Below are positions 30,442 to 39,036 of a stretch of DNA of 50,740 nucleotides, piece by piece (position 1 is the first letter of the stretch; every line of letters begins with the position of its first letter). Origin of the DNA: Sphingomonadaceae bacterium (GTDB lineage Bacteria; Pseudomonadota; Alphaproteobacteria; Sphingomonadales; Sphingomonadaceae). Made by a program: the position numbers and the translations under genes. The DNA lies in contig CANFXW010000023.1 of assembly GCA_947451145.1 (NCBI GenBank), positions 1-50,740 on the forward strand. Direction: 5' to 3'. The notes under the pieces are model-generated. The model had not been told where the DNA came from. It made no database searches and saw nothing but the letters and a program-made list of their open reading frames with translations.

Positions 30442-32768
30442 AAACCCACACCCCAACTCAGCCCCAGTCCATAGTCATCAGGCACATCGGCATAGTGCCC
30501 GGGATCGCTGCGCAGATAGAGGCTGGCGGTGATCGACCCGCCGCCCAGCTTGCCACGCCATGCCAGTTCGCGATCAATCTCGTGGCCTTTGGGGGAGAGG
30601 TTTACGCGGCGCAGTTCATTGCCTGCGGCAAGGGTATCATAGCTATAGCTGGTCGGCAGCACGAAGCTGAGCCCGCCATTGCTGACCCTGAGCGGTTGCG
30701 ACAGGCGGAATGACAGGCTGTCGCCGCGCTGGAACAGGCCCGAGCGCGAGAGGTCGAGTGCCCAGGCATTGCTGGCGAAGCTGGAACCGTTGGCCAGCGT
30801 CCCGCCAGTCCGCGCCCGCGTCCAGCCCTGCCGCGCACTGGCTCCAAGCCGCCAGCGCGCACCGAGTTCCAATCCCGCAGTGGCATCGACAAACACCGAG
30901 TTCGCGCCATTGCCGCCAAGGCCGGAGGCCAGCTGCGCCCCCAGTATGGTGCGATCCTCGCGCAGCCACGCCGCGCTCAGGCTCGCCTGCACCGGGCCAA
31001 AGTGGCGGTCAGCGCTCAGGCCAAAGCGGAAATAACGATCATGGCCGTGCGAGGTAAACGGGCTGCTCGTCCACTGCTCGATGGTGCCCGGCGAGACTCG
31101 CCCGCTTTCGGAATGGGCAGTCAGCCCCCAGCCGCCCAAACGATAGCGCAGCGCCAGCGCAGACATGCCATTGCGGGCAAATCCGATGTCGTCGGTTGGA
31201 TCGCTGGCGATCATGAAAGCAGGCCCGTTCTGCCCCTGCATCTGCCGCACCATGCCCTCTGCCCCCATGTCATAGGCAAAGCCCAGGTCGGCCCGCGATG
31301 AGAGGTGGGCGAGAACCTTCGCCGCCAAAACCCGCGCAGCCCGCGCATCCTGCTGGCTGAGGTGCAAAGGCCCCGTCAGTGCCGAGCGATCGAGCGAAAA
31401 GGCCAGTGACAGTCCGCCAAGATCGCGCGAGGCGATCTGTCCGCGCCCGATCAGCGCCGAGGTCAGTCGCGGTGCAGCCTGCGCGCTCTTCAGCCCCAGA
31501 TCGACCCTATAGGCCCGCTGGTAAGCATCGAGCACCACGGCCTGCAGCGCCGAACGCTTTACCGCATCGCCCATCGCCGCAGATGTGACCAGCGATCCGC
31601 CCGAGAGCGAAACCAGCGCCGAGCTGTTGCCCGCGAGACTGAGAGTGCCCTGCGGCGCAAAGGCCGCGCCGATGTTCATCAGGCCCCGGCCATAAACCGT
31701 ATCGGTCCCCGCCGCCCCCAGATCGGTCGCCGTGCGCAGCAACAGGTCAACCACCTGCGTGGCGGTAAGATTGGGAAAATACTGCCGCAACAGCGCCACC
31801 GCTCCGGTGATTTGCGGTGCGGAAAAGCTGGTGCCGGAAACCACGGTCACGAAGTTCTGCCCGTTCGTTACCGTCACCTTGATCGCGCCGTTTTCATAGA
31901 CGCAGCAGACCCGTTCGCCGCGCGCCATCAGATACCATTGCTGCTCGCTGCCCGCTTCGTTGGAGAAGCTGGAGATCACATTGGTATCGCCCACTGATCC
32001 GGCGATGATGACGTTGCCGTTACCCGCTGCGCGAAGTCCGACAGCAAATGTATCAGGATTGGTCGTACTGGAAACGCCGTCATTGCCGGCCGAGACGACG
32101 ATCACCACCCCAGCCGCAGCGGCACGACCGACGGCGCTGATCACACTCTGGTTCGGTGGCGATCCGCCGAGCGACAGGTTGATCACTTTCGCCCCGCCGG
32201 TAACCGCAGCGTCTATTCCAGCGGCAATTTTCGAATCGAAGAACGAGCAGCCACCCGATGCAGCGCAAGAGCCGGGATCATCCACCCGCAATGCCTGGAT
32301 CGTTGAGCCATAGGCGATCCCGACAATGCCCGTTCCGTCACGCGCCGCCGCGGCGGTGAGGGCGACTTGCGTTCCGTGGCTCGAATCGGCGTTGATCAGG
32401 CCGCGGCTGCCGGCAAGGTCCGCCGAGCTGGACGCAATCCGTCCGGCAAATTCGGGGTTGGCCGTGTCGATTCCGCTGTCGATGATGGCGAGCGTCACCC
32501 CGGCCCCGGTTGCGCCGAGCTGCCATGCGGGGATGACGTTTTCTTGGCTCGGCCCGGTTGAGCGGCGATACTCGCTGGTATCGAAAACCGCTGCGGGTGT
32601 CGGGGTCGGGCTTGGCGCAGGGGTTGGTGTCGGCGCTGGCGTGGGGGTTGGCGTCGAGCTTACCCCGCCGCTATCGCCGCAACCCTGCAGGGCAAGCATC
32701 AGCGCGAGCGCGGGCAAGGCCAGGGCGGGCCGAAATCGGAAACTCGTTGCAGTGCGCTGTGCGACCAT
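30438..32768 (-). CDS. Lipoprotein S8 (subtilisin) protease with C-terminal autotransporter-like barrel
   Basis: A 776-aa predicted surface protease. The signal peptide ends in lipobox LQGC (Cys30), followed by a Pro/Thr repeat linker (about 38-58). The S8 domain has Asp97 (LAIIDSGID), His131 (SSHGTQVA), oxyanion Asn in VVSAGND (~228) and Ser313 (SGTSFSAPQ). After about residue 480 the sequence alternates polar and hydrophobic residues and ends LGLSWGVGF, an outer-membrane barrel signal with terminal Phe. Lipidation plus subtilisin plus barrel recalls NalP (Neisseria) and SphB1 (Bordetella), which process other surface proteins. The ATG at 32768 has AAGGGAG upstream. It converges with gmk; stop codons overlap by 3 bases. 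Confidence 0.87.
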   Translation of the reverse strand: MVAQRTATSFRFRPALALPALALMLALQGCGDSGGVSSTPTPTPAPTPTPAPSPTPTPAAVFDTSEYRRSTGPSQENVIPAWQLGATGAGVTLAIIDSGIDTANPEFAGRIASSSADLAGSRGLINADSSHGTQVALTAAAARDGTGIVGIAYGSTIQALRVDDPGSCAASGGCSFFDSKIAAGIDAAVTGGAKVINLSLGGSPPNQSVISAVGRAAAAGVVIVVSAGNDGVSSTTNPDTFAVGLRAAGNGNVIIAGSVGDTNVISSFSNEAGSEQQWYLMARGERVCCVYENGAIKVTVTNGQNFVTVVSGTSFSAPQITGAVALLRQYFPNLTATQVVDLLLRTATDLGAAGTDTVYGRGLMNIGAAFAPQGTLSLAGNSSALVSLSGGSLVTSAAMGDAVKRSALQAVVLDAYQRAYRVDLGLKSAQAAPRLTSALIGRGQIASRDLGGLSLAFSLDRSALTGPLHLSQQDARAARVLAAKVLAHLSSRADLGFAYDMGAEGMVRQMQGQNGPAFMIASDPTDDIGFARNGMSALALRYRLGGWGLTAHSESGRVSPGTIEQWTSSPFTSHGHDRYFRFGLSADRHFGPVQASLSAAWLREDRTILGAQLASGLGGNGANSVFVDATAGLELGARWRLGASARQGWTRARTGGTLANGSSFASNAWALDLSRSGLFQRGDSLSFRLSQPLRVSNGGLSFVLPTSYSYDTLAAGNELRRVNLSPKGHEIDRELAWRGKLGGGSITASLYLRSDPGHYADVPDDYGLGLSWGVGF

Positions 32769-32915
32769 GCCCACTCCCTTTCGCCCGCAGGCTAGGCGTC
32801 ACTCATTGCGCAATTCTGAATCGCCGACCAGCGGGAATTCGTCGAAGCGCTTGCGAGATGCGCCTTGTGGCTCTAGGCGCGCCGGGAATTCATCTCTTTG
32901 CCCGGGAAAGCCCAG

Positions 32916-33752
32916 ATGTCAGACCTTGAAGCCCAGATCGAAGCCGCCTTTGAAGCCCGCGACAGCGTTACGCCGGCCAGCGCCGAGGTTCGCAAGATCG
33001 TCGATGCTGCGCTCGATCTGCTCGATTCCGGCCAGGCGCGCGTCGCCGAGCCGGACGGGAACGGCGGATGGAAGGTCAACCAGTGGCTGAAGAAGGCCGT
33101 ACTGCTGTCGTTCCGCCTGAACGACAACTGCGTGATGGAAAATGGCTCTGCCGGTGCCCCCGCCTTTGACAAGGTGCCACTGAAGTTCACCGGGTGGGAC
33201 GATGCCGCCTTCCGCGCAGCCGGTATCCGCGTCGTTCCCGGTGCCGTGGTTCGCCGCTCTGCCTACATCGCCAAGGGCGTTGTGCTGATGCCGAGCTTCG
33301 TCAATCTGGGCGCACACATCGGCGAAGGCACGATGATCGACACTTGGGCGACGGTTGGCTCTTGCGCGCAAATTGGCAAAGGCGTGCACATCTCTGGTGG
33401 CGCCGGCATCGGCGGCGTGCTGGAGCCGCTGCAAGCCGGGCCGGTGGTGATCGAAGACAACTGCTTCATCGGCGCCCGCGCCGAAGTGGCCGAGGGCGTA
33501 ATCGTCGGCACTGGTTCGGTGCTGTCGATGGGCGTTTACCTGGGTGCCTCGACCAAGATCGTCGACCGCGCCACTGGTGAGATCCACATCGGTTACGTGC
33601 CACCCTATTCGGTGGTTGTCTCGGGCTCGATGCCCGGCAAGCCGCTGCCTGATGGCTCGATGGGCCCGTCGCTCTATTGCGCGGTGATCGTCAAGACGGT
33701 CGACGCCCAGACGCGGAGCAAGACCGGGATCAACGAGCTGCTGCGGGATTGA
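32916..33752 (+). CDS. dapD: 2,3,4,5-tetrahydropyridine-2,6-dicarboxylate N-succinyltransferase
   Basis: A 278-aa DapD that succinylates tetrahydrodipicolinate in the lysine/diaminopimelate pathway. The N-terminal helical region precedes a left-handed beta-helix of hexapeptide repeats (about 105-225), with [40 protein letters not shown] and [12 protein letters not shown]. The ATG at 32916 has GGGAAAG upstream; an in-frame TTG lies 18 bases earlier. The stop forms a TGATG junction with the channel-like gene, so the two are translated together. dapE, the usual neighbour, is not here. Confidence 0.95.
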   Translation: MSDLEAQIEAAFEARDSVTPASAEVRKIVDAALDLLDSGQARVAEPDGNGGWKVNQWLKKAVLLSFRLNDNCVMENGSAGAPAFDKVPLKFTGWDDAAFRAAGIRVVPGAVVRRSAYIAKGVVLMPSFVNLGAHIGEGTMIDTWATVGSCAQIGKGVHISGGAGIGGVLEPLQAGPVVIEDNCFIGARAEVAEGVIVGTGSVLSMGVYLGASTKIVDRATGEIHIGYVPPYSVVVSGSMPGKPLPDGSMGPSLYCAVIVKTVDAQTRSKTGINELLRD

Positions 33753-34186
33753 TGGATCATCTCGCCACAGAATTCGTGATTTCCACCCTGATGGTGGTGC
33801 TCTGCGTGGCTATCCACGGCATCGGCCTGTTCAGCCTGAACCGCGCGGTACGAACAGAGTCGGCGATCGAGCGGCTGCGCCATATCGACCCGCTGAGCCC
33901 GCGTGGCGCGGTGTTTACGCTGGTGACGGTAATCGCCATGCTCGCGCTGCACGGGGTCGAGATCTGGGCTTTTGCTTTCGTCTATCTCGCGACCGGCGCG
34001 GTTACCGGCCTTGAGAATGCGCTCTATTTTTCGACGATCAGCTATTCGACTGTCGGTTACAACGATGCCCATATCGGCGCGGACTGGCGGCTGCTGGGTG
34101 CGTTTGAATCGATCCTCGGCGTCTTCCTGCTCGGCTGGTCAACCGCGTTCTTCTTCCGGATGCTGGGCCGGATTGAAGCCCATTAA
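33752..34186 (+). CDS. Small potassium-channel-like membrane protein (Ion_trans_2 type)
   Basis: A 144-aa protein with about four hydrophobic segments: 10-30, 52-72, a pore-like loop around 93-106, and 115-138. The pore region reads FSTISYSTVGYND, which resembles the K+-channel filter TVGYGD with Asn in place of the second Gly. Similar small proteins are annotated as two-pore-domain or Ion_trans_2 channels in alphaproteobacteria. No cytosolic regulatory domain is present. It is fused by a 1-base overlap to dapD, and a three-hairpin repeat begins 5 bases after its stop. Ion selectivity is inferred only. Confidence 0.8.
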   Translation: MDHLATEFVISTLMVVLCVAIHGIGLFSLNRAVRTESAIERLRHIDPLSPRGAVFTLVTVIAMLALHGVEIWAFAFVYLATGAVTGLENALYFSTISYSTVGYNDAHIGADWRLLGAFESILGVFLLGWSTAFFFRMLGRIEAH

Positions 34187-34190
34187 TTGT

Positions 34191-34320
34191 CCGGGCTAAC
34201 CGCCCGGATACGGCACCGGCCCGCTCCCCCGCCCGGCCACCCATTCCAGAATATGCTGCCGATGGGGGACCGGGCGGGGGAGCGGGCCGGTGCCGCAAGG
34301 CCAAGCCGGTTGGCTTGGCC
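34191..34320 (+). repeat. Three-hairpin repeat element, copy B
   Basis: Small hairpin CCGGGC/GCCCGG (34191-34207), main stem 34211-34243 with 34263-34295 (CGGCACCGGCCCGCTCCCCC / complement, a few mismatches near the tip), then GGCCAAGCC/GGCTTGGCC (34299-34320) around GGTT. It lies between convergent stops (34186 and 34329). Main arms are shared with copies A and C, but the first small hairpin has a different sequence with pairing kept. Confidence 0.85.
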
Positions 34321-34328
34321 GCACCAGG

Positions 34329-35588
34329 CTAAAACGTCACCGCGCTCTCAATCGGCGCGTCCCCCTTGTGCGCGGCTGCATAGGCCTCGGCTGCTTTCAT
34401 CACCCGCATGATGTTGCCGCTGGCGAGATTTTCGAGATCGGCCTGTGACCATCCGCGCCGGGCGAGTTCGGTGAACAGGGCGGGATATTTGGAGACGTCC
34501 TCCATGCCGACAACGGTCGATTCGATTCCGTCCATATCGCCGCCGAGGCCAACGTGCTCCGCGCCGATGCGCTTGGCGATGTAGTCGATCTGGTTGGCGA
34601 CATCGGTGATGCTGCCGTTGGGCACCGGATTGGCGCTGTCCCAACGTGCCAGCTCGGCCTTGGCACCATCGGGATCGCCGATATGGCTGGTATCGATCCG
34701 CGCCTTTTCGGCAGCGCGGCGGATGTTCCATGCCCGGGTATCTCCCACCACGTAGCCCGGGTAGAAGTTGACCATGATGACTCCGCCGTTGGCCTTCAGC
34801 CGGTCAAGCACGGCATCAGAGGCATTGCGCGGATGATCGTTGAGCGCGCGGGCGTTCGAGTGGCTGAAAATCACCGGCGCACCAGCGACTTCCATCGCGT
34901 CCATCATCGTCTTTTCTGCGACGTGGCTCAGGTCAACCAGCATGCCCAGCCGCTGCATCTCGCGCACCACCTGCTTGCCGAAAGGGGTGAGGCCGTTGCT
35001 CTTGGGGGCATCGGTCGCGCTGTCTGCCCATGCGGTGTTCTTGAAATGGGTCAGCGTCATATAGCGCGCGCCGATCGCATACATCTGGCGCAGCACGGCA
35101 AGGCTGCCGCCAATAGAATGGCCGCCTTCCATGCCCATAAGCGAGGCCAGCTTGTGCGCTTTCCAGGCCGAGGTAACGCAGGCCGAATCCATGCAGAGTT
35201 GCATCGCGGCAGGATACTTCGCCACCAGCCGCTTGGTCAGATCGATCTGCTCCAGTGTCGCCTGCACTGCCTGCGGCTCTGGCAGGTCCGCCGAGACATA
35301 GACCGACCAGAACTGCGCCCCCAGATGGCCTGCTGCGGCGCGCTTGAGGTCAGTCATCATCGCCGCCTTCTTGGTCGCCGGGTCAGCCGTATTGGTGGTG
35401 TCGTTGAAATCGAAGCCGTCAATCAGGTTCTTGCGCCGATCGCGGAGCTGCTCGGGCACATCGTTGTGGCCGTCAAACACCGGCGCATTAGCCAGCGCTG
35501 CTTCCGCAATCTGTTGCGGAGAGCGGGTTGCGGCAGGTGCAGCAGCGATAGTCAGCAGGGCAGCGGAAGCGAGAAGCAAGGGGCGCAT
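34329..35588 (-). CDS. Membrane dipeptidase (M19, renal dipeptidase family), secreted
   Basis: A 419-aa zinc dipeptidase with a signal peptide (about 1-19, ending AAAPAA). Metal ligands are visible as HNDVPEQL (His-x-Asp motif, about residue 40), Glu in LMGMEGGHSIGG (bridging Glu), His in SHVAEKTMMDAM and FSHSNARALNDHPRN. Members cleave dipeptides, often with D-residues, in the periplasm. GAGG lies 5 bases before the ATG at 35588; the upstream in-frame extension has no family similarity. It is convergent with the dapD unit, with copy B of the repeat between them. Confidence 0.92.
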   Translation of the reverse strand: MRPLLLASAALLTIAAAPAATRSPQQIAEAALANAPVFDGHNDVPEQLRDRRKNLIDGFDFNDTTNTADPATKKAAMMTDLKRAAAGHLGAQFWSVYVSADLPEPQAVQATLEQIDLTKRLVAKYPAAMQLCMDSACVTSAWKAHKLASLMGMEGGHSIGGSLAVLRQMYAIGARYMTLTHFKNTAWADSATDAPKSNGLTPFGKQVVREMQRLGMLVDLSHVAEKTMMDAMEVAGAPVIFSHSNARALNDHPRNASDAVLDRLKANGGVIMVNFYPGYVVGDTRAWNIRRAAEKARIDTSHIGDPDGAKAELARWDSANPVPNGSITDVANQIDYIAKRIGAEHVGLGGDMDGIESTVVGMEDVSKYPALFTELARRGWSQADLENLASGNIMRVMKAAEAYAAAHKGDAPIESAVTF

Positions 35589-35660
35589 GGGGACCTCGGA
35601 AATAAAGCAATGCGCATAGCTTGCCGATAAACGGCAATTGGGCAAGCGATCAGGTGAACT

Positions 35661-36431
35661 TCAATTCCGGGGCAACAAGAAGGCGAGCGCCGCCGCCAGC
35701 TCATCGGGATAGCGGTTGGCAATGATATTGAGCATCGTTTGGTGCACGGCCGGTTTGCTGGCATTTTGCGCCAGAGTTGAAACCAGCGCGGTGCGGCCCA
35801 GATAGATTGCCTCTATCGTCGCGCTATCGTGCTCCAGAGTGCCCCGTGCGGCCTTCGGATCGGCCTTGGTTACAGCTGCCTTGAGCAGGCCCGGCGCACT
35901 GGCATGCTGGACGGCCGTAGACCACACGGCATCGCGCACGGCATTGGGCCGGGAGTTGAGATCAAAATGGTTCGCCGCCAGCACAGCCGCAACGGCCGGC
36001 GCATAGTGGCTGCGTTTGATAAAGGCGTGTTGCGCCGCGCCGAATGCCGCGCCTTCGCTGGCAGCTATCGCCTTCCAGGCTGCGGTGAAGGCAGCTGTCC
36101 CGGGAGCGGCGGAGAGCTGCGCGGCCCATGGCGCGCCCTCGTGCAGGACGAAAGCCTTGGCTGTGCCGGTTTTGCTGGCGAGCTGATACAAGCCATAGGA
36201 AACGCCACCCGGATCGCCCTGCCCGCCCGAAACCGTGCCAGCGCCGCGTCCACCGCTTTCATAATGTTCGCTCAGCGAACCCAATCTATGCGGGTGGGCG
36301 GAGGATTCGGCCGCCCGCGCCGCCAAGGCGCGATCAATCGTAGCATTGGCCGTATCGACTTCGGCCTGGGTAAGTCCGCGCCCGACCAAGCGGCGAACTG
36401 CGGCAAAAATCACTGCGCGATCAACGGCCAT
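35661..36431 (-). CDS. VgrG-related / phage-lysozyme-like protein
   Basis: A 256-aa protein. The segment SLSEHYESGGRGAGTVSGG, then GDPGGVSYGLYQLAS (about residues 50-85), is the pattern of lysozyme- or chitosanase-like domains found in phage tail proteins and proteins annotated as VgrG-related. The Glu in YESGG is the probable catalytic acid. The C-terminal part has VRDAVWSTAVQHASAPGLLK, also typical. There is no signal peptide and no T6SS or phage gene nearby. The ATG at 36431 is preferred because AGGGG lies 8 bases upstream; the ATG at 36452 is possible. A peptidoglycan-cleaving role is inferred. Confidence 0.68.
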   Translation of the reverse strand: MAVDRAVIFAAVRRLVGRGLTQAEVDTANATIDRALAARAAESSAHPHRLGSLSEHYESGGRGAGTVSGGQGDPGGVSYGLYQLASKTGTAKAFVLHEGAPWAAQLSAAPGTAAFTAAWKAIAASEGAAFGAAQHAFIKRSHYAPAVAAVLAANHFDLNSRPNAVRDAVWSTAVQHASAPGLLKAAVTKADPKAARGTLEHDSATIEAIYLGRTALVSTLAQNASKPAVHQTMLNIIANRYPDELAAALAFLLPRN

Positions 36432-36545
36432 ATCCTGTGCCCCTATTGCCATGTGCCGACAGCATCAGCCCCAGCCGCCGCGATTCGCAGGCTGGCATGA
36501 AGGATTGCGTGTAGGAAAGCACAAACTTGCGCGCCCCGCGCAAAC

Positions 36546-37319
36546 ATGCTTCGCAATCCCGCAATGTCCCTGCTCGCTGATCCCTCCACTCTTGCCCTCG
36601 CTTGCCTTGCCGTGATCATCGTTGGCATGGCCAAGGGCGGGCTATCAGGGATCGGCGCTCTGGGCACGCCGCTGTTGGCCTTGGCGGTTCCTCCCGCTGT
36701 TGCAGCTGCCGTGCTGCTGCCGGTGATCATTGTTCAGGATGTCGTTTCGGTCTGGGCCTTCAGGCATGACTGGAACAAGTGGATCGTAGCATGGATGCTG
36801 CCGGGCACGGTGATCGGCATCGGCTTGGCAACCGCCTATGCCGCGCTGGTCAACGAGAAGCAGCTGCTGCTCATGCTTGGCGTGATTACTTTTGCCTTCG
36901 GGGCCTATCGCCTTTGGGTGGAGCGCGGCGGGCGGATTGCTGCCGCATCCAACTCCCCCGGCTGGGTCGGCACGCTGTTCGGCGTGGCGAGCGGCGTGAC
37001 CAGCCAGATCGCCCACGCAGGCGGACCGGCATTCCAGATGTGGGTCACCCCGCGCAAGCTGCCGCATGGAACCTATATTGGCACTAATGCCGTGCTTTTT
37101 GCCATGATGAACTGGATCAAGGTGCCGGGCTACGTGATGCTCGGTTCGCTGAACCGGCAGACCCTGATTGCTGCCGTGTTGCTGATGCCGCTCGCCATTG
37201 CCAGCACCCTGATCACCCTGCGTGTGCTCAAGCGTATGCAGACCCATCGTTTCTACATGATCATTTACTGGCTGATGGTCGCACTTGGCACCAAGCTTGT
37301 CTGGGACGGGATCGCATGA
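36546..37319 (+). CDS. TauE/SafE (TSUP) family membrane transporter
   Basis: A 257-aa integral membrane protein with about eight hydrophobic segments and the TSUP repeats. The first repeat has VGMAKGGLSGIGALGTPLLAL (in two parts, about 26-45), and the second has GVASGVTSQIAHAGGPAFQMW (about 155-175). Family members export sulfite, sulfoacetate or other organosulfur anions. The stop overlaps the GMC oxidoreductase start by 4 bases (ATGA), which suggests the two handle a related substrate. An internal ATG at 36564 would give a shorter start; neither has a clear ribosome-binding site. Confidence 0.88.
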   Translation: MLRNPAMSLLADPSTLALACLAVIIVGMAKGGLSGIGALGTPLLALAVPPAVAAAVLLPVIIVQDVVSVWAFRHDWNKWIVAWMLPGTVIGIGLATAYAALVNEKQLLLMLGVITFAFGAYRLWVERGGRIAAASNSPGWVGTLFGVASGVTSQIAHAGGPAFQMWVTPRKLPHGTYIGTNAVLFAMMNWIKVPGYVMLGSLNRQTLIAAVLLMPLAIASTLITLRVLKRMQTHRFYMIIYWLMVALGTKLVWDGIA

Positions 37320-38899
37320 GCGGCGAGCAGTTTGACTACATCATCGCCGGGGCAGGCAGCGCAGGCTGCGTGCTCGTCAACCGGCTTTCCGCCGATCCGC
37401 GCAATCGCGTGCTGCTGCTCGAGGCGGGCGGCAAGGACAATTACATCTGGGTCAAGGTGCCGGTCGGCTACCTCTATTGCATCGGCAATCCGCGCACCGA
37501 CTGGTGCATGACCACCGAGCCTGATCCCGGCCTGAATGGCCGCAGCCTGAAATACCCGCGCGGAAAAGTGCTGGGCGGCTGCTCGTCGATCAACGGCATG
37601 ATCTACATGCGCGGGCAGGCGCGGGACTATGACCACTGGCGGCAGATGGGGCTGGAAGGCTGGAGCTGGGACGATGTCTTGCCAATGTTCACCCGCGCCG
37701 AAGACCACTTTGAGGGCAACAGTGCATTCCACGGCGCTGGAGGCGAAATCCGGGTGGAGAAACAGCGGCTGCGCTGGGAAATTCTGGATGCCTTTCAGAA
37801 CGCTGCCGAGCAATGGGGCCTACCAAGGGTCAATGACTTCAACCGGGGCGACAACGAAGGCTCGAGCCTGTTTCAGGTGACCCAGCGCAAAGGCTGGCGC
37901 TGGAGTGCATCGGATGCTTTCCTCAAACCCGTCCGGACCCGTGCCAACCTGAAAGTGGTGACCGGTGCGACGGTTGACCGGCTGATGATCGAACAGGGCC
38001 GCGCAGTTGGTCTGCGCTACCGTCTGGGCGGCGAGGAGCACGTCGCAAGGGCGAGCGGCGAAGTGCTGCTGGCAGCCGGAGCGATCGGCACACCGGCAAT
38101 TCTCGAACGCTCGGGCATTGGTGAAGCAGAGCGCCTGAAAGAGCTCGGCATCGAGCCGGTGATCAACGCCCCCGGCGTCGGCGCGAACCTGCAGGACCAC
38201 CTGCAGCTGCGCTGCTCGTGGAAGGTGTCGAACGTATCAACGCTCAACCAGCGCGCCTCGAATCTGTTCGGCAAGGGGCTGATCGGGCTGGAATATGTCC
38301 TGAAGCGCACTGGCCCAATGGCCATGGCCCCCAGCCAGCTTGGCCTGTTCCTGAAAAGCGACGAACGGCAGGCCAGCGCCAATCTGGAATACCACGTCCA
38401 GCCGCTCAGCCTTGAGGCCTTTGGCGGCAACCTTGATCCCTATCCCGCCTTCACCGCTTCGGTCTGCAACCTGCGCCCCGAAGCGCGCGGCACCAGCCGG
38501 ATCCGCAGCGGCAACCCGGACGAGGCACCCGCGATCCGGCCCAACTACCTTTCGACCGACGAGGACCGCCGCGTCGCCGCGCAGGCGATCCGGATTACCC
38601 GGCAAATTGTCGGACAGCCAGCACTGGCACCCTATTCGCCCGAAGAGGTCCGTCCTGGCGCCGCGCAGCAAAGTGAGGAGGAACTGATCGCCGCAGCTGG
38701 CCAGATCGGCACGACCATCTTCCACCCGGTCGGCACTGCAGCGATGGGCAGCGTTGTAGATGCCAGCCTGAAGGTGATTGGCGTGGATGGCCTGCGCGTG
38801 GTTGATGCCTCGGTGATGCCGACGATTACCTCAGGCAACACCAATGCGCCGGTGATGATGATCGCGGAGAAGGCAGCGGCGATGATTCTAGCCGACTAA
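37316..38899 (+). CDS. GMC-family FAD oxidoreductase (choline/alcohol dehydrogenase-like)
   Basis: A 527-aa glucose-methanol-choline oxidoreductase. FAD-binding GAGSAGCVLVNRLS (about 12-25), GMC signature 1 as YPRGKVLGGCSSINGMIYMRG (in two parts, about 80-100), signature 2 GAIGTPAILERSGIGE (about 255-270), the catalytic His in HPVGTAAMG (about 470) and C-terminal VVDASVMPTITSGNTNAPVMM. It oxidises an alcohol to an aldehyde; the alcohol cannot be named. It is translationally coupled to the TSUP transporter gene. A three-hairpin repeat begins 4 bases after the stop. Confidence 0.93.
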   Translation: MSGEQFDYIIAGAGSAGCVLVNRLSADPRNRVLLLEAGGKDNYIWVKVPVGYLYCIGNPRTDWCMTTEPDPGLNGRSLKYPRGKVLGGCSSINGMIYMRGQARDYDHWRQMGLEGWSWDDVLPMFTRAEDHFEGNSAFHGAGGEIRVEKQRLRWEILDAFQNAAEQWGLPRVNDFNRGDNEGSSLFQVTQRKGWRWSASDAFLKPVRTRANLKVVTGATVDRLMIEQGRAVGLRYRLGGEEHVARASGEVLLAAGAIGTPAILERSGIGEAERLKELGIEPVINAPGVGANLQDHLQLRCSWKVSNVSTLNQRASNLFGKGLIGLEYVLKRTGPMAMAPSQLGLFLKSDERQASANLEYHVQPLSLEAFGGNLDPYPAFTASVCNLRPEARGTSRIRSGNPDEAPAIRPNYLSTDEDRRVAAQAIRITRQIVGQPALAPYSPEEVRPGAAQQSEEELIAAAGQIGTTIFHPVGTAAMGSVVDASLKVIGVDGLRVVDASVMPTITSGNTNAPVMMIAEKAAAMILAD

Positions 38900-38902
38900 T
38901 TT

Positions 38903-39025
38903 TCCGCCTTACGGCGGAAGCGGCACCAGCCCGCTCCCCCGCCCGACCACCCATAGGGTACTATCGTTGGGTGGTCGGGCGGGGGAGCGGGCTGGTGCCG
39001 CAAGGCCAAGCCGGATGGCTTGGCC
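38903..39025 (+). repeat. Three-hairpin repeat element, copy C
   Basis: Small hairpin TCCGCC/GGCGGA (38903-38918), a perfect 33-bp main stem (38921-38953 with 38968-39000), and GGCCAAGCC/GGCTTGGCC (39004-39025) around GGAT. Compared with copy A, the stem has a G-C pair changed to A-T near its tip with pairing kept. It lies between convergent stops (38899 and 39037). Confidence 0.88.
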
Positions 39026-39036
39026 GCACTCGACAA

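Noticed and set aside
35661..36431. Prophage or T6SS island around the VgrG-related gene
   Set aside because: Neighbours are metabolic genes with normal composition; no structural or secretion genes are present.
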